Source: Hespellia sp. (GTDB lineage Bacteria > Bacillota > Clostridia > Lachnospirales > Lachnospiraceae). From it: DNA of 62,488 bases. Position 1 is the first letter of the stretch, and each line of letters begins with the position of its first letter. A program made the translations under genes and the position numbers. Of the stretch, positions 34,008 to 42,518 are shown one piece after another. The notes under the pieces were generated by a model. It was not told the DNA's origin, searched no databases, and saw only the letters and a program-made list of their open reading frames with translations. The stretch is from positions 1 through 62,488 of the forward strand of contig JAAVXR010000065.1 of assembly GCA_022790755.1 (NCBI GenBank), written 5' to 3'.

Positions 34008-35438
34008 ATGAGCGCTGATAATCGATATAAATTACTATTCCTGCAATTGCTGGAAAAATCCGAAGACGCATTTATCGTGGTCGATCAAAACGGGATCATT
34101 ACAGATATCAATAAACAATACTGCAAATTTCTTGCAAAAAAAAAAGAAGACGTCATTGGAAAACCGATCGAGGACGTCATCTCAACAACTACTATGTATG
34201 ATGTTCTAAAGCAGGGGTATCTGGGAGACAATACCGAAGAAATCTATTTTCATCCCTATGTTTCAGAAGATACGGACGCGGACTACGATACTTACGGAAT
34301 CGGCAATCGCTTCTGTATTTTCGATGAAGAAAACAATATCATCGGCGCTATGGCTCAGGTCAAATTCAAAGATCGGTTCCTGGATGTCTCCACCCGCATC
34401 ATACAGGCGGAAACAGAATTTTATCATTCTGAATTTACCCGTTCGCTCAGCAAAGACAACGCTTTTGAAACGATAATCGGAAATGCCTCTCAAATAACAG
34501 AATTGAAGAAAAAGGGCACAAAGATTGCAAAAAAAGATTTCACAGTGCTGATCACCGGCGAAACCGGCACTGGTAAAGAACTGCTCGCCAAAGCGATTCA
34601 TATGGAAAGTCCGCGCAGCGACAAACCTTTAATCAGTATCAACTGCGGTTCTATCCCTGCCGATCTCATTGAATCCGAACTTTTTGGGTACGAGGAGGGG
34701 GCTTTTACAGGAGCCAAAAAAGGCGGGAAAATCGGCAAATTTCTGATGGCTAACCATGGTTCCATTTTTTTGGACGAAATTGGAGATCTCCCTTTACCTC
34801 TGCAGGTTAAGCTGCTCCGAGTCCTGCAGGAACAGGAAATTGATCCTATCGGCAGTACCCATTCTATTCCCATTGATGTGCGTGTGATTTCGGCAACCCG
34901 CCAAAACCTGCCGCAAATGATCGAAAGCGGACAGTTTCGGGAAGACCTGTATTACAGGCTGGCTGTAGTCACCCTTGAGACAGTTCCGCTGCGGGAACAC
35001 AAAAATGATATCATCCTTTATGCAAGTCATTTTCTTGAAAAGCTCAATCAAAAATATAAAACTTCGATTATTCTGTCGGATTCCGTCAAGAAATGTTTTG
35101 CGAAATATGACTGGCCCGGTAATGTCAGAGAGCTGCAAAACGTGATTTCCAGCGCCTATGCTATCTGTGATCCTCCATCAATCACACTCGCCGACCTTCC
35201 TTCCAAAATTGCTTCCGCCCACATACACAATCTGGATGAAAAGGAAAATACACCTTCAAAACTGAAAGATTTGATGAACACTTACGAGGCCTCCCTTATC
35301 ATAGAAAGTCTGCAGCGAAATCAAAATAACATTTCCGAAACTGCCAGAGATCTCGGAATAGAAAGAAGCCTTCTACACAAAAAAATAAAAAAATTAAATA
35401 TTGTAGTTCAAAAGACCATCGGAGTGCAAAGACCCTGA
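34008..35438 (+). CDS. Sigma-54-dependent activator with PAS sensor domain
   Basis: A 476-residue enhancer-binding protein. Residues 10-130 form a PAS domain (AFIVVDQNGIITDINKQYC). The AAA+ domain has Walker A GETGTGKE at 184-191, the sigma-54-contacting GAFTGA at 231-236 and Walker B SIFLDEIGD at 252-260. A Fis-type helix-turn-helix (ISETARDLGIERSLLHKKIK) ends the protein. There is no phosphorylation receiver, so the PAS domain probably binds the inducer. It is divergent from the island and next to its sigma-54 promoter. AGGAGG precedes the start. Confidence 0.95.
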   Translation: MSADNRYKLLFLQLLEKSEDAFIVVDQNGIITDINKQYCKFLAKKKEDVIGKPIEDVISTTTMYDVLKQGYLGDNTEEIYFHPYVSEDTDADYDTYGIGNRFCIFDEENNIIGAMAQVKFKDRFLDVSTRIIQAETEFYHSEFTRSLSKDNAFETIIGNASQITELKKKGTKIAKKDFTVLITGETGTGKELLAKAIHMESPRSDKPLISINCGSIPADLIESELFGYEEGAFTGAKKGGKIGKFLMANHGSIFLDEIGDLPLPLQVKLLRVLQEQEIDPIGSTHSIPIDVRVISATRQNLPQMIESGQFREDLYYRLAVVTLETVPLREHKNDIILYASHFLEKLNQKYKTSIILSDSVKKCFAKYDWPGNVRELQNVISSAYAICDPPSITLADLPSKIASAHIHNLDEKENTPSKLKDLMNTYEASLIIESLQRNQNNISETARDLGIERSLLHKKIKKLNIVVQKTIGVQRP

Positions 35439-35718
35439 TTTTTTCGTGTCTGCTTTGACTCATCTGTGAAATATTGACACATCTTTATTCCGTGCATTTC
35501 CATCTTTTGGAATCACAACGAAGCTTCAATATATGAACTTTTTAATCTCTGAATGATAAACCAACTGATCTGTTTCAAAATATGAAAAAATGATATGAAG
35601 ATACCTGATGAATACAAATGTACTGAAAAAATTGCCGCCAATGATTCCACTGGCGACACAGAACGACGATATAATGTTTTATTTAAAATTCAGACAAATT
35701 GCTATAAAAAGAACTCGC
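35439..35718. other. Intergenic gap without a gene
   Basis: Between the convergent activator and PqqD-like genes. I see only the terminator at 35626-35657, which serves the minus-strand pair; no reading frame or repeat is supported. Confidence 0.6.
35626..35657 (-). terminator. Terminator of the OPT/PqqD-like operon
   Basis: GTCGCCA and TTGGCGGC on the minus strand form a 7-bp stem followed by AATTTTTT. Confidence 0.7.
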
Positions 35719-36069
35719 CTATTTCCACTCAATAAAATGATTATTTTCCAACACTTGAAAATACTTTGCCAGCCGCTCATATAATGGACTGGCTTTCTCT
35801 CCAAATCGCTCATCCACCAACACACCGATCGCAATAATGTTCATCTGACCGTCGATCAACGGCCAGATAAAGCTTCCGAACTCATCCAGATGAATGTGCG
35901 AGATCCTCGGCTTGTGCAATAATTTTTGCGCAAGCCAATGAAATATCCCCTTATTTTCTACGTCCAGCGTGACGATCCCCGCATCGTCTATCGACCATCT
36001 GATCGTCCCCAGACGGGCCGGTTTTCGCTCCAGATAATTTTCTTTTTTTCCCTGTCCTTGCCTCTTCAT
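35719..36069 (-). CDS. PqqD-like protein paired with an OPT transporter
   Basis: A 116-residue protein. The C-terminal 60 residues have the PqqD pattern (HLDEFGSFIWPLIDGQMNII, then VLDERFGEKASP-like and a final NNHFIEW). PqqD domains bind precursor peptides for radical-SAM enzymes, but no such enzyme or short precursor gene is near. It starts 35 bases after the OPT stop, so it may bind the transported peptide or help regulate the carrier. The start has only a weak site. Confidence 0.75.
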   Translation of the reverse strand: MKRQGQGKKENYLERKPARLGTIRWSIDDAGIVTLDVENKGIFHWLAQKLLHKPRISHIHLDEFGSFIWPLIDGQMNIIAIGVLVDERFGEKASPLYERLAKYFQVLENNHFIEWK

Positions 36070-36104
36070 AATCCGTTCGCTTTTATTTTTATCTGCTATT
36101 TTTC

Positions 36105-38015
36105 CTATGACCTCGTTTTCCGTCCTTTCATACTGAATGCCACAACGGTCCATATCAACAGTGCGAAGACAATCAGACTTCCGACATTGGCAACTGCCTC
36201 CGACAGATTCAACACAGAAGATAGATTAAGCGCCTGATCCACCCCAAACACAGCCAGAAACGCCAATAAAATTCCAACCAGACCTTCTCCGGCAATCATA
36301 CCAGAGCAATATAAAATTCCGTTGTTTATGATCCGCTCCTTTTCTTCTTTTTCTTTTTTCATTCGTTCAAATACTAGACGAATCAAACCGCCTACCATGA
36401 TGCAGGCATTTAACTGCACTGGAAGATAGACCCCGATAGCAAATGGCAACACCGGAATACCGACAATCTCAATCGCAATTGCCAAGCACACACCGATGAA
36501 CACAAGTCCCCATGGCAGATTATTCTCCATGACACCTTCGATGATCATTTTCATCAACATCGCCTGCGGTGCACCCAATTCTTCTGTCCCAAATCCCCAA
36601 GCGGTATCCAACAAATATAATACGCTCCCAATAGCAAGCGCTGAGGCAATCACGCCAATCAACTCGCCGACCTGCTGTTTCCTCGGTGTAGCGCCCAGAA
36701 TATACCCCGTCTTCAAATCCTGCGACGTATCACCCGCGATCGCCGCAACGATACAGATAACCGAACCGATTGCAATCGCGCCCTGCATACCATGAATGCC
36801 CCTGTCTCCCGTTAATTTCAGAATAATTGTGGCAAACAATAACGTAGCAATTGCCATACCAGAAACAGGATTGTTGCTGCTCCCTACCAGACCAACCATT
36901 CTGGAGGATACTGTCGCAAAGAAAAATCCAAATATCACAATAATAACCGCGCCCACGAGCGTAACTGGTATCGCTGGCAACAGCCAAATTAAAACCGTTA
37001 AAACTGCAATTAAGCCTAAAATAACTCTCATATCCAGATCTTGCGCAGTACGACCGTTATCCGTCCCCTTTGTACCCTTCATACTTTTCAAAGCTGCTCC
37101 AAACGTACGAACAATCAATGGCAACGATTTTATCAGACTGATGATACCGCCCGCCGCCAATGCACCTGCGCCGATATATCGAATATAACTCGCCCAGATT
37201 GCATTCGCACCGCCACCTGCAAACATCTCACCAATCGGCGCCGTTCCCGGATATAACGTCAATGTCTCTCCAAACAGAACGATCGCCGGAATGAAAACCA
37301 TCCAGCTGACCAGTCCTCCCGCAAACATATAAGATGCAATCCTTGGCCCGCAGATATACCCCACACTCATAACCGCCGGATAGATCTGTGTTCCAATTTC
37401 TCCTGCATAACCCTTGAAGCGCATCGATACCTCACTGGGAACCGCCTTTAAGCCATCAATCACAAATTTAAATATGGCGGCAACACCCATGCCAACAAAA
37501 ACAGTTGATGCATTCGCACCGCCTTCCTCTCCTGCCAGAAGCACCTCCGCACACGCAGTTCCCTCTGGATATGGTAGAACGCCATGTTCCTTTACAATCA
37601 AAGCATTGCGAAGAGGTACCATAAAGAGTACTCCAAGCAAACCACCAATCAATGCAATTAACGTAATCTCAATGATACCAGGTTTGTCCATCTTTCCTTC
37701 AGTCGCCCACAAAAAGAGCGCCGGCAACGTAAAAATAGCCCCAGCCGCCACAGATTCTCCGGCAGAACCGACCGTCTGCACGATATTACTCTCCAAAATG
37801 GAATTTTTGCGCATGACCACACGAATCACACCCATCGCAATAACCGCCGCCGGTATAGAAGCCGACACGGTCATACCAACGCGTAGACCCAGATACGCAT
37901 TGGCTCCTCCGAACACAACCGCCAGAAGAATCCCCATCAAAATCGAAGTGAACGTAAATTCGGGCGTCACTTTGTCAGCCGGAATATACGGTTTAAATGG
38001 TTTCTTATCGTTCAT
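36105..38015 (-). CDS. OPT family oligopeptide transporter
   Basis: A 636-residue membrane protein with about 14-16 hydrophobic segments. It begins FTFTSILMGILLAVVFGGAN and contains the family-typical loop SSNNPVSGMAIATLL. OPT carriers take up short peptides or metal chelates with protons. AAGGAGAG precedes the ATG. It is first in a two-gene operon with the PqqD-like gene. The substrate is not predictable. Confidence 0.93.
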   Translation of the reverse strand: MNDKKPFKPYIPADKVTPEFTFTSILMGILLAVVFGGANAYLGLRVGMTVSASIPAAVIAMGVIRVVMRKNSILESNIVQTVGSAGESVAAGAIFTLPALFLWATEGKMDKPGIIEITLIALIGGLLGVLFMVPLRNALIVKEHGVLPYPEGTACAEVLLAGEEGGANASTVFVGMGVAAIFKFVIDGLKAVPSEVSMRFKGYAGEIGTQIYPAVMSVGYICGPRIASYMFAGGLVSWMVFIPAIVLFGETLTLYPGTAPIGEMFAGGGANAIWASYIRYIGAGALAAGGIISLIKSLPLIVRTFGAALKSMKGTKGTDNGRTAQDLDMRVILGLIAVLTVLIWLLPAIPVTLVGAVIIVIFGFFFATVSSRMVGLVGSSNNPVSGMAIATLLFATIILKLTGDRGIHGMQGAIAIGSVICIVAAIAGDTSQDLKTGYILGATPRKQQVGELIGVIASALAIGSVLYLLDTAWGFGTEELGAPQAMLMKMIIEGVMENNLPWGLVFIGVCLAIAIEIVGIPVLPFAIGVYLPVQLNACIMVGGLIRLVFERMKKEKEEKERIINNGILYCSGMIAGEGLVGILLAFLAVFGVDQALNLSSVLNLSEAVANVGSLIVFALLIWTVVAFSMKGRKTRS

Positions 38016-38096
38016 GAACTCTCTCCTTATTTTAAATATGTTAAATTATCCGACATGCATCAATTCTCAAGATCTCTCGTCGAATATTCATCATAT

Positions 38097-38125
38097 ATTA
38101 TATCTGAGAATTCGATTTCGTTCAA
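38097..38125 (-). promoter_or_regulatory. Promoter of the OPT operon
   Basis: TTGAAC (38125-38120) and TATAAT (38102-38097) on the minus strand, 17-bp spacer. Confidence 0.8.
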
Positions 38126-38130
38126 GTCCT

Positions 38131-38172
38131 AAAAAAGTTTACTGGCACTTTAAAAAAGTTTACTAACACTTT
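38131..38172. repeat. Two tandem 21-bp units at the MerR gene end
   Basis: 38131-38151 and 38152-38172 differ at two positions. The second unit holds the last codons and stop of the MerR gene; the first lies just upstream of the OPT -35 box. Confidence 0.75.
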
Positions 38173-38987
38173 ATCGGAATACGGATTTCCGTCACAAATT
38201 TTTCCGTATCATTCGTAATCCCATAATCAATCATCGTGATCTCTCTGGAAAAACCTGCAATTTCCATCTCATACCTTTCGATATACTCCATCAACTTCTG
38301 ATAATGTACGTCAGCTTCCTTATGACTGCCACAAAAACACACGGAAGCGCATAATTCCTCTGGGTGTTCCTCCACAGCCCCTTCATAAACATCTTCTTCA
38401 TCCAGAACAAGAAACACCGAATCATACTGCGCGAACTTCCCTGCCTGTAGATTATTTCTTGAAATTCCCACTCCAACCTTTCCAAGAAAAACAACCGACT
38501 CTCTCTGATTTTCTTCCAGCCGACGGATTGCGTATTCTAAATCGAGATAAGATTTGGGACTGAGAGAATCCTGAATCCATACGATTCGACAGGCTGGTAT
38601 TTTTTTCAACTGTATCACATTCAATTTCGAATCCCTGGCATCCTGCAATTGCTGTAGACGATGATCAATCTTTCGTTCAATCGCCGCAAGTTCCCGCTGC
38701 TTCTCTACAACCAGCTCTTTTTGCTTTCGCAGTTTATCCTCTATCACATCAATATCTCTGTTCCTCAGAAAATCGGCGATCTGATGCAACGGCATGTCCA
38801 GAACACGGAGATATCGAATCGTATTCAACACTTCAAATTGACGAACACTGTAATAGCGATATCCTGTACTCGCGTCTGTATACTCCGGTTTTAGCAACCC
38901 TTCCCGTTCATAATGGCGCAGACTTCCTACACTGATATGGAACATCTTCGCCACATCACCGATCTGAAATAATTCTCTATTTTCCAA
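38163..38987 (-). CDS. MerR family regulator with C-terminal effector domain
   Basis: A 274-residue regulator. The N-terminal winged helix reads FQIGDVAKMFHISVGSLRHY and is followed by GLLKPEYTDASTGYRYY, then a coiled coil (about residues 75-118) and a GyrI/BmrR-like effector domain ending in the acidic ITMIDYGIT region. It is likely a drug-sensing activator of the MATE gene just upstream. It begins with TTG, supported by AAGGGG and no nearby ATG. It has its own promoter with a 19-bp spacer. Confidence 0.88.
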   Translation of the reverse strand: MENRELFQIGDVAKMFHISVGSLRHYEREGLLKPEYTDASTGYRYYSVRQFEVLNTIRYLRVLDMPLHQIADFLRNRDIDVIEDKLRKQKELVVEKQRELAAIERKIDHRLQQLQDARDSKLNVIQLKKIPACRIVWIQDSLSPKSYLDLEYAIRRLEENQRESVVFLGKVGVGISRNNLQAGKFAQYDSVFLVLDEEDVYEGAVEEHPEELCASVCFCGSHKEADVHYQKLMEYIERYEMEIAGFSREITMIDYGITNDTEKFVTEIRIPIKC

Positions 38988-39046
38988 AAAAATACCCCTT
39001 TTGCATTCTCATATTTTTCTACTTTCCTGCCGCTATATTCCCACTT

Positions 39047-39077
39047 ATTAGAGAGTGTAGTTCAGCTACTTTTGCAA
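39047..39077 (-). promoter_or_regulatory. MerR gene promoter with 19-bp spacer
   Basis: TTGCAA (39077-39072) and TCTAAT (39052-39047) on the minus strand are 19 bp apart, the long spacer expected of MerR-activated promoters. Confidence 0.5.
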
Positions 39078-39086
39078 GGTGAGAAA

Positions 39087-40424
39087 TCAATTTTGCCGTT
39101 TATGATTCTTTTCTAACAGCACAAAAGCGATCATGCACACAATCACAGATAGTAAAGAACCGCCAGGCGCCGCAAGTCCCATCGGATAAAGCGTGTCCGG
39201 AAAATATCTGGATGCCAGAAATGCACCGGGGATACGCACGCACAAGATCGACAGTACATTATGTAAAAATGAAATCCCTGATAAACCATAAGCACAAAAA
39301 TAGCCGCTGAAGCTAAAATGTACTCCCGCAATCATACAATCCCAGATGTATGACCGTAGATACTGAGCCCCCAGTGCAATCACCTCTACATCTTCCGTAA
39401 AAATTCCCACAATACCACTTCCAACAAACTGTACGACAATAGATACCACCAAGCCAAATCCTGATGCTATCAAAACCGCATAGCGTAAAGTAGCGACGGC
39501 CCGTTCATGCTTTCCTGCTCCAATATTCTGCGCAGAAAGTGCAGAAACCGTGGACAACATAGTCGATGGCACGAGAAATACTACCCCTATAAACTTTTCC
39601 ACAATCCCAACTGCGGCAGCATCATTCAACCCTCTACGGTTCGCAATAACGGTAATGACAATAAACGCGATCTGAATAAATCCATCCTGCAAAGTGACAG
39701 GAACACCAATCTTCAACAATTGCCCCATTGTTTTCGCCCGCGGTTTAAAGTCACCCTTTTTCAATAAAATTCCCGTCTTTCTCTTAATGATGACAGTCAA
39801 TGCTACGATCACGCTGGTCGTCTGCGACAAAGTCGTTCCGAGCGCGGCTCCTGCTGCACCCAAATGAAACACGCCGATCAATACATAGTCCAGTACGATA
39901 TTCACAATACAAGCTACCGCAATAAAATACATAGGACTTTTGGAATCTCCCAATCCTCGGAAAATAGCACTGATGATATTATAAGCCGTGATAAATGGAA
40001 TTCCGATAAAACAAATCGTCAGATAAGTAAGCGTCCCTGAAACAGCTTCCATTGGAGTAGACATCAGTGCTACAATCGGTTTCACCAGAACAAGCAACAA
40101 GATTGTGATTACAATGGATACTCCCATAAATAATGTGATGGTGTTGCCAACGGCAAGAGAAGTCTGTTCCGGCTTCTTTGCCCCGACCGACTTGCCAATT
40201 GTAACCGTTGAACCCATTGCCAGCCCGACAATCATAACGGTCAACATATGCATGACCTGACCACCCACGGAAACCGCCGTAATACTATCGACGCCATTGA
40301 ACTGACCGATAATAAACAGATCTGCCATTCCATATAGTGTCTGTAAAAAATAGGATAACAGATACGGTAATGAAAAGAGAATGATATTTTTAAATACACT
40401 TCCGGTTGTTAAATTTTTTTCCAT
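39087..40424 (-). CDS. MATE family efflux transporter
   Basis: A 445-residue carrier with twelve predicted membrane segments in two halves. It begins GSVFKNIILFSLPYLLSYFL and contains the family loop ISAIFRGLGDSKSPMYF. It exports drugs or metabolites in exchange for sodium or protons. The ribosome binding site is weak. The MerR gene follows 99 bases later and both promoters have 19-bp spacers, which suggests joint drug-induced control. Confidence 0.93.
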   Translation of the reverse strand: MEKNLTTGSVFKNIILFSLPYLLSYFLQTLYGMADLFIIGQFNGVDSITAVSVGGQVMHMLTVMIVGLAMGSTVTIGKSVGAKKPEQTSLAVGNTITLFMGVSIVITILLLVLVKPIVALMSTPMEAVSGTLTYLTICFIGIPFITAYNIISAIFRGLGDSKSPMYFIAVACIVNIVLDYVLIGVFHLGAAGAALGTTLSQTTSVIVALTVIIKRKTGILLKKGDFKPRAKTMGQLLKIGVPVTLQDGFIQIAFIVITVIANRRGLNDAAAVGIVEKFIGVVFLVPSTMLSTVSALSAQNIGAGKHERAVATLRYAVLIASGFGLVVSIVVQFVGSGIVGIFTEDVEVIALGAQYLRSYIWDCMIAGVHFSFSGYFCAYGLSGISFLHNVLSILCVRIPGAFLASRYFPDTLYPMGLAAPGGSLLSVIVCMIAFVLLEKNHKRQN

Positions 40425-40560
40425 TTTTCTTTGACGTCTGCCATCTTATCTTTACAACATATTTTAACAATTTTTCTCTTTCTTTCAGGCAGACTTTCGG
40501 CTCCTTTCTTCCCGTTTATCGCATTTTGTGCTTTTATAGTTGTGGGACCTTTCGAAGCCT

Positions 40561-40591
40561 ATTATAAACTTTATAACTATTGTAGAGTCAA
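40561..40591 (-). promoter_or_regulatory. MATE promoter with 19-bp spacer and palindrome
   Basis: TTGACT (40591-40586) and TATAAT (40566-40561) on the minus strand are 19 bp apart. The -10 side carries the palindrome TTATAAA-G-TTTATAA. This is the standard layout of a MerR-type target. Confidence 0.72.
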
Positions 40592-40623
40592 GCGTTTCTG
40601 TTACTTTGTTACCAGAACTATAA

Positions 40624-40667
40624 AGGGACAATCCCAAGCATTCACCCTACCTCTTGCGACTGTCCCT
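40624..40667 (-). terminator. Terminator-like hairpin after the lipoprotein gene
   Basis: AGGGACAGTC and GATTGTCCCT form a 10-bp stem on the minus strand. The T tract is short (TTTATAG), so it may be a weak terminator or MATE leader attenuator. Confidence 0.5.
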
Positions 40668-40697
40668 CTCTCTACTCTTCTTTATTATCTTCTAAAT

Positions 40698-42065
40698 TTA
40701 CCGCAATGCTTCAAAAGCCTTTTTCACTTCTGCTTCACCCACTATACTGCTTCCATCCTCATAATCTGTTTCCATTATCTCGCAACAAACTGCGAAACCA
40801 TCATCCAGAACAGTCCATGCGTAGATATCTCTTCCCCAATAAATATCATTATTGTTGAAAGAATAAGACAAATATTTTACTTCATAATCTCCTACCTTCA
40901 CACTTTTGATATCTTCAGATTTGACGTCTTTATACCCATCTTCTTCTGAATAGTACTCCAAATCATCTGAGTAATCTTCTATCAGATCTTCTTCTGTAAA
41001 GTACTCGGTAAGATCTTCTATATTATAAGAAAGACTGGTATATGCATCATCACTCTCAGAAGTAAAATCTAAATAGGTATCACTGGAGTAGCTCTCAATC
41101 GCATATCCTTCCGGCACAGCAATCGCAACACTCTTTTGCCCATCATAATCTGACAAAATATAATTTCCATTTTCATCCTGAATCAATCCGCTGTTTAAAT
41201 CAGAATCATCAAAGCTCCCTGTGGACTCCTCCAGAAAGTCGTCTGAAACGTCGCTGGTTTCCGTAGCCTGCAGCGCTTCTTTTGGAATGTCTATACTCTT
41301 TACTTTGTTGTACTCATCAATCTTAATTTCATAACTGATTCCTTTTAAGGACATTTCCACACCGTCTTGCTCAAAGACTGCAGAAGAATCGCCGTTCATC
41401 TCCATACAAATCGCTGCTGGCAGCTTCGTATCTTTGTATATCTTAAGCGTAACATCGGCAGTGAAAGACGAAAAGTCCATATTTCCCATCATATCGTCTT
41501 CCATAAACTCCGTGAAATTATCCATCGTATCATTGAAGTCCTCTCCGTCCAATGTGGTCGTGATCACATAAACTTCTTTGCCATTTTCTTTCTCCGTCTT
41601 CTCCGCCAATTTCAATTCTTTATTCTGTGCAACGTACCCGTCCAGATCCAGAATCTCATCCATTCCTTCTACATCTTCGACATCTACCGTCTCTTTCATC
41701 CATTCATCTGCGATGTTCACATAAACGACCGCTTCATCGTCCTTCACTTCCCCATACATTTCCATGTCTACAGAGAGATCCATCAGATCCATTCCCATCT
41801 CGCCACTCATATGATAAGTAGACGGATCTTTCATCGCTTCGATATCCATCGACATATTGATATCCATCCCCATGGACATACCGCTCTGCGCGATTCCCAT
41901 TTCCATCTCCATGTCCATTGTTCCCTGATAGGATTTGATGTCTTTCACATTTTTTGCCGCGTCCGTCAAAAGACTGATGGCCGTCACTTTTTTACAGCCG
42001 CTCAATGATCCCATGACCAGACAAACCATCCCCGCCAACACGAATAAACGTCGCTTCTTCCTCAT
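40698..42065 (-). CDS. DUF6612-like lipoprotein with Met/Asp-rich N-terminal domain
   Basis: A 455-residue exported lipoprotein: a basic start, a hydrophobic core and the lipobox LSGC at about residues 21-24. The first half has the beta-strand pattern of DUF6612/LppX-like proteins. Residues 50-80 are unusually rich in Met, Asp and Glu (DMEMEMGIAQSGMSMGMD), which could bind metal. The second half, from about residue 300, is a separate acidic, tyrosine-rich domain. AGGAGG precedes the ATG. No gene partner indicates a function. Confidence 0.72.
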   Translation of the reverse strand: MRKKRRLFVLAGMVCLVMGSLSGCKKVTAISLLTDAAKNVKDIKSYQGTMDMEMEMGIAQSGMSMGMDINMSMDIEAMKDPSTYHMSGEMGMDLMDLSVDMEMYGEVKDDEAVVYVNIADEWMKETVDVEDVEGMDEILDLDGYVAQNKELKLAEKTEKENGKEVYVITTTLDGEDFNDTMDNFTEFMEDDMMGNMDFSSFTADVTLKIYKDTKLPAAICMEMNGDSSAVFEQDGVEMSLKGISYEIKIDEYNKVKSIDIPKEALQATETSDVSDDFLEESTGSFDDSDLNSGLIQDENGNYILSDYDGQKSVAIAVPEGYAIESYSSDTYLDFTSESDDAYTSLSYNIEDLTEYFTEEDLIEDYSDDLEYYSEEDGYKDVKSEDIKSVKVGDYEVKYLSYSFNNNDIYWGRDIYAWTVLDDGFAVCCEIMETDYEDGSSIVGEAEVKKAFEALR

Positions 42066-42220
42066 AATACATTCCCTCCTGCTTCTTTCTTTTCCGATAT
42101 GACTTTATTCGGTGTACCGACACACAGTACTCCTACATATAGTATGTATTATATCATAATTTGTCATTTATTAGTAGACTAATCTGACGAATCACGAACA
42201 GAAAAAAGAAAAGATTTCAT

Positions 42221-42250
42221 TTGACAAACAAAAGAGAACCGTGCTAGAAT
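42221..42250 (+). promoter_or_regulatory. Promoter of the ABC-F gene
   Basis: TTGACA (42221-42226) and TAGAAT (42245-42250), 18-bp spacer. The resulting leader is about 260 bases. Confidence 0.78.
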
Positions 42251-42266
42251 AGCTTTGTCAAAAAAG

Positions 42267-42403
42267 AGAGAGGTGAAAGAATGAAGAGATAATTTACTTT
42301 TGATTGCATGAAGAATTTTAACCGTCAGTTCCGTATGTCAAAGCCGATATACGATATTTTCATGTTGCCAAAAGTAAAGGATCTGTTCATCACCTCTCTT
42401 TTT
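42267..42403 (+). promoter_or_regulatory. Ribosome-mediated attenuator of the ABC-F gene
   Basis: AGAGAGGTGA (42267-42276), the ribosome binding site of a three-codon ORF, is fully complementary to TCACCTCTCT (42390-42399), which runs into TTTTT. Pairing extends past the ORF start (TGAAGAGAT with ATCTGTTCA, one mismatch). The closed form is a terminator; a ribosome held on the ORF would keep it open. The rest of the 453-base gap holds only promoters. Confidence 0.75.
42281..42292 (+). CDS. Three-residue leader peptide MKR
   Basis: ATG AAG AGA TAA follows AGAGAGGTGAAAGA at ideal spacing. It should act through translation itself, not its product. Similar tiny ORFs precede antibiotic-induced ABC-F genes in other Firmicutes. 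Confidence 0.6.
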   Translation: MKR

Positions 42404-42518
42404 GTGTGCCAAAATTCATGCGTTTCAGGCATTATGATACCGGGCATTCCTAAAGCAACGAGGCGAACTGCAAATAACAGAATCTTTTCTGGCAGACATG
42501 CTGTTAGGAGGAATGTAT

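Noticed and set aside
40431..40949. A 172-codon plus-strand frame between MATE and the lipoprotein gene
   Set aside because: It overlaps the MATE promoter and runs antisense into the lipoprotein gene; no ribosome binding site.
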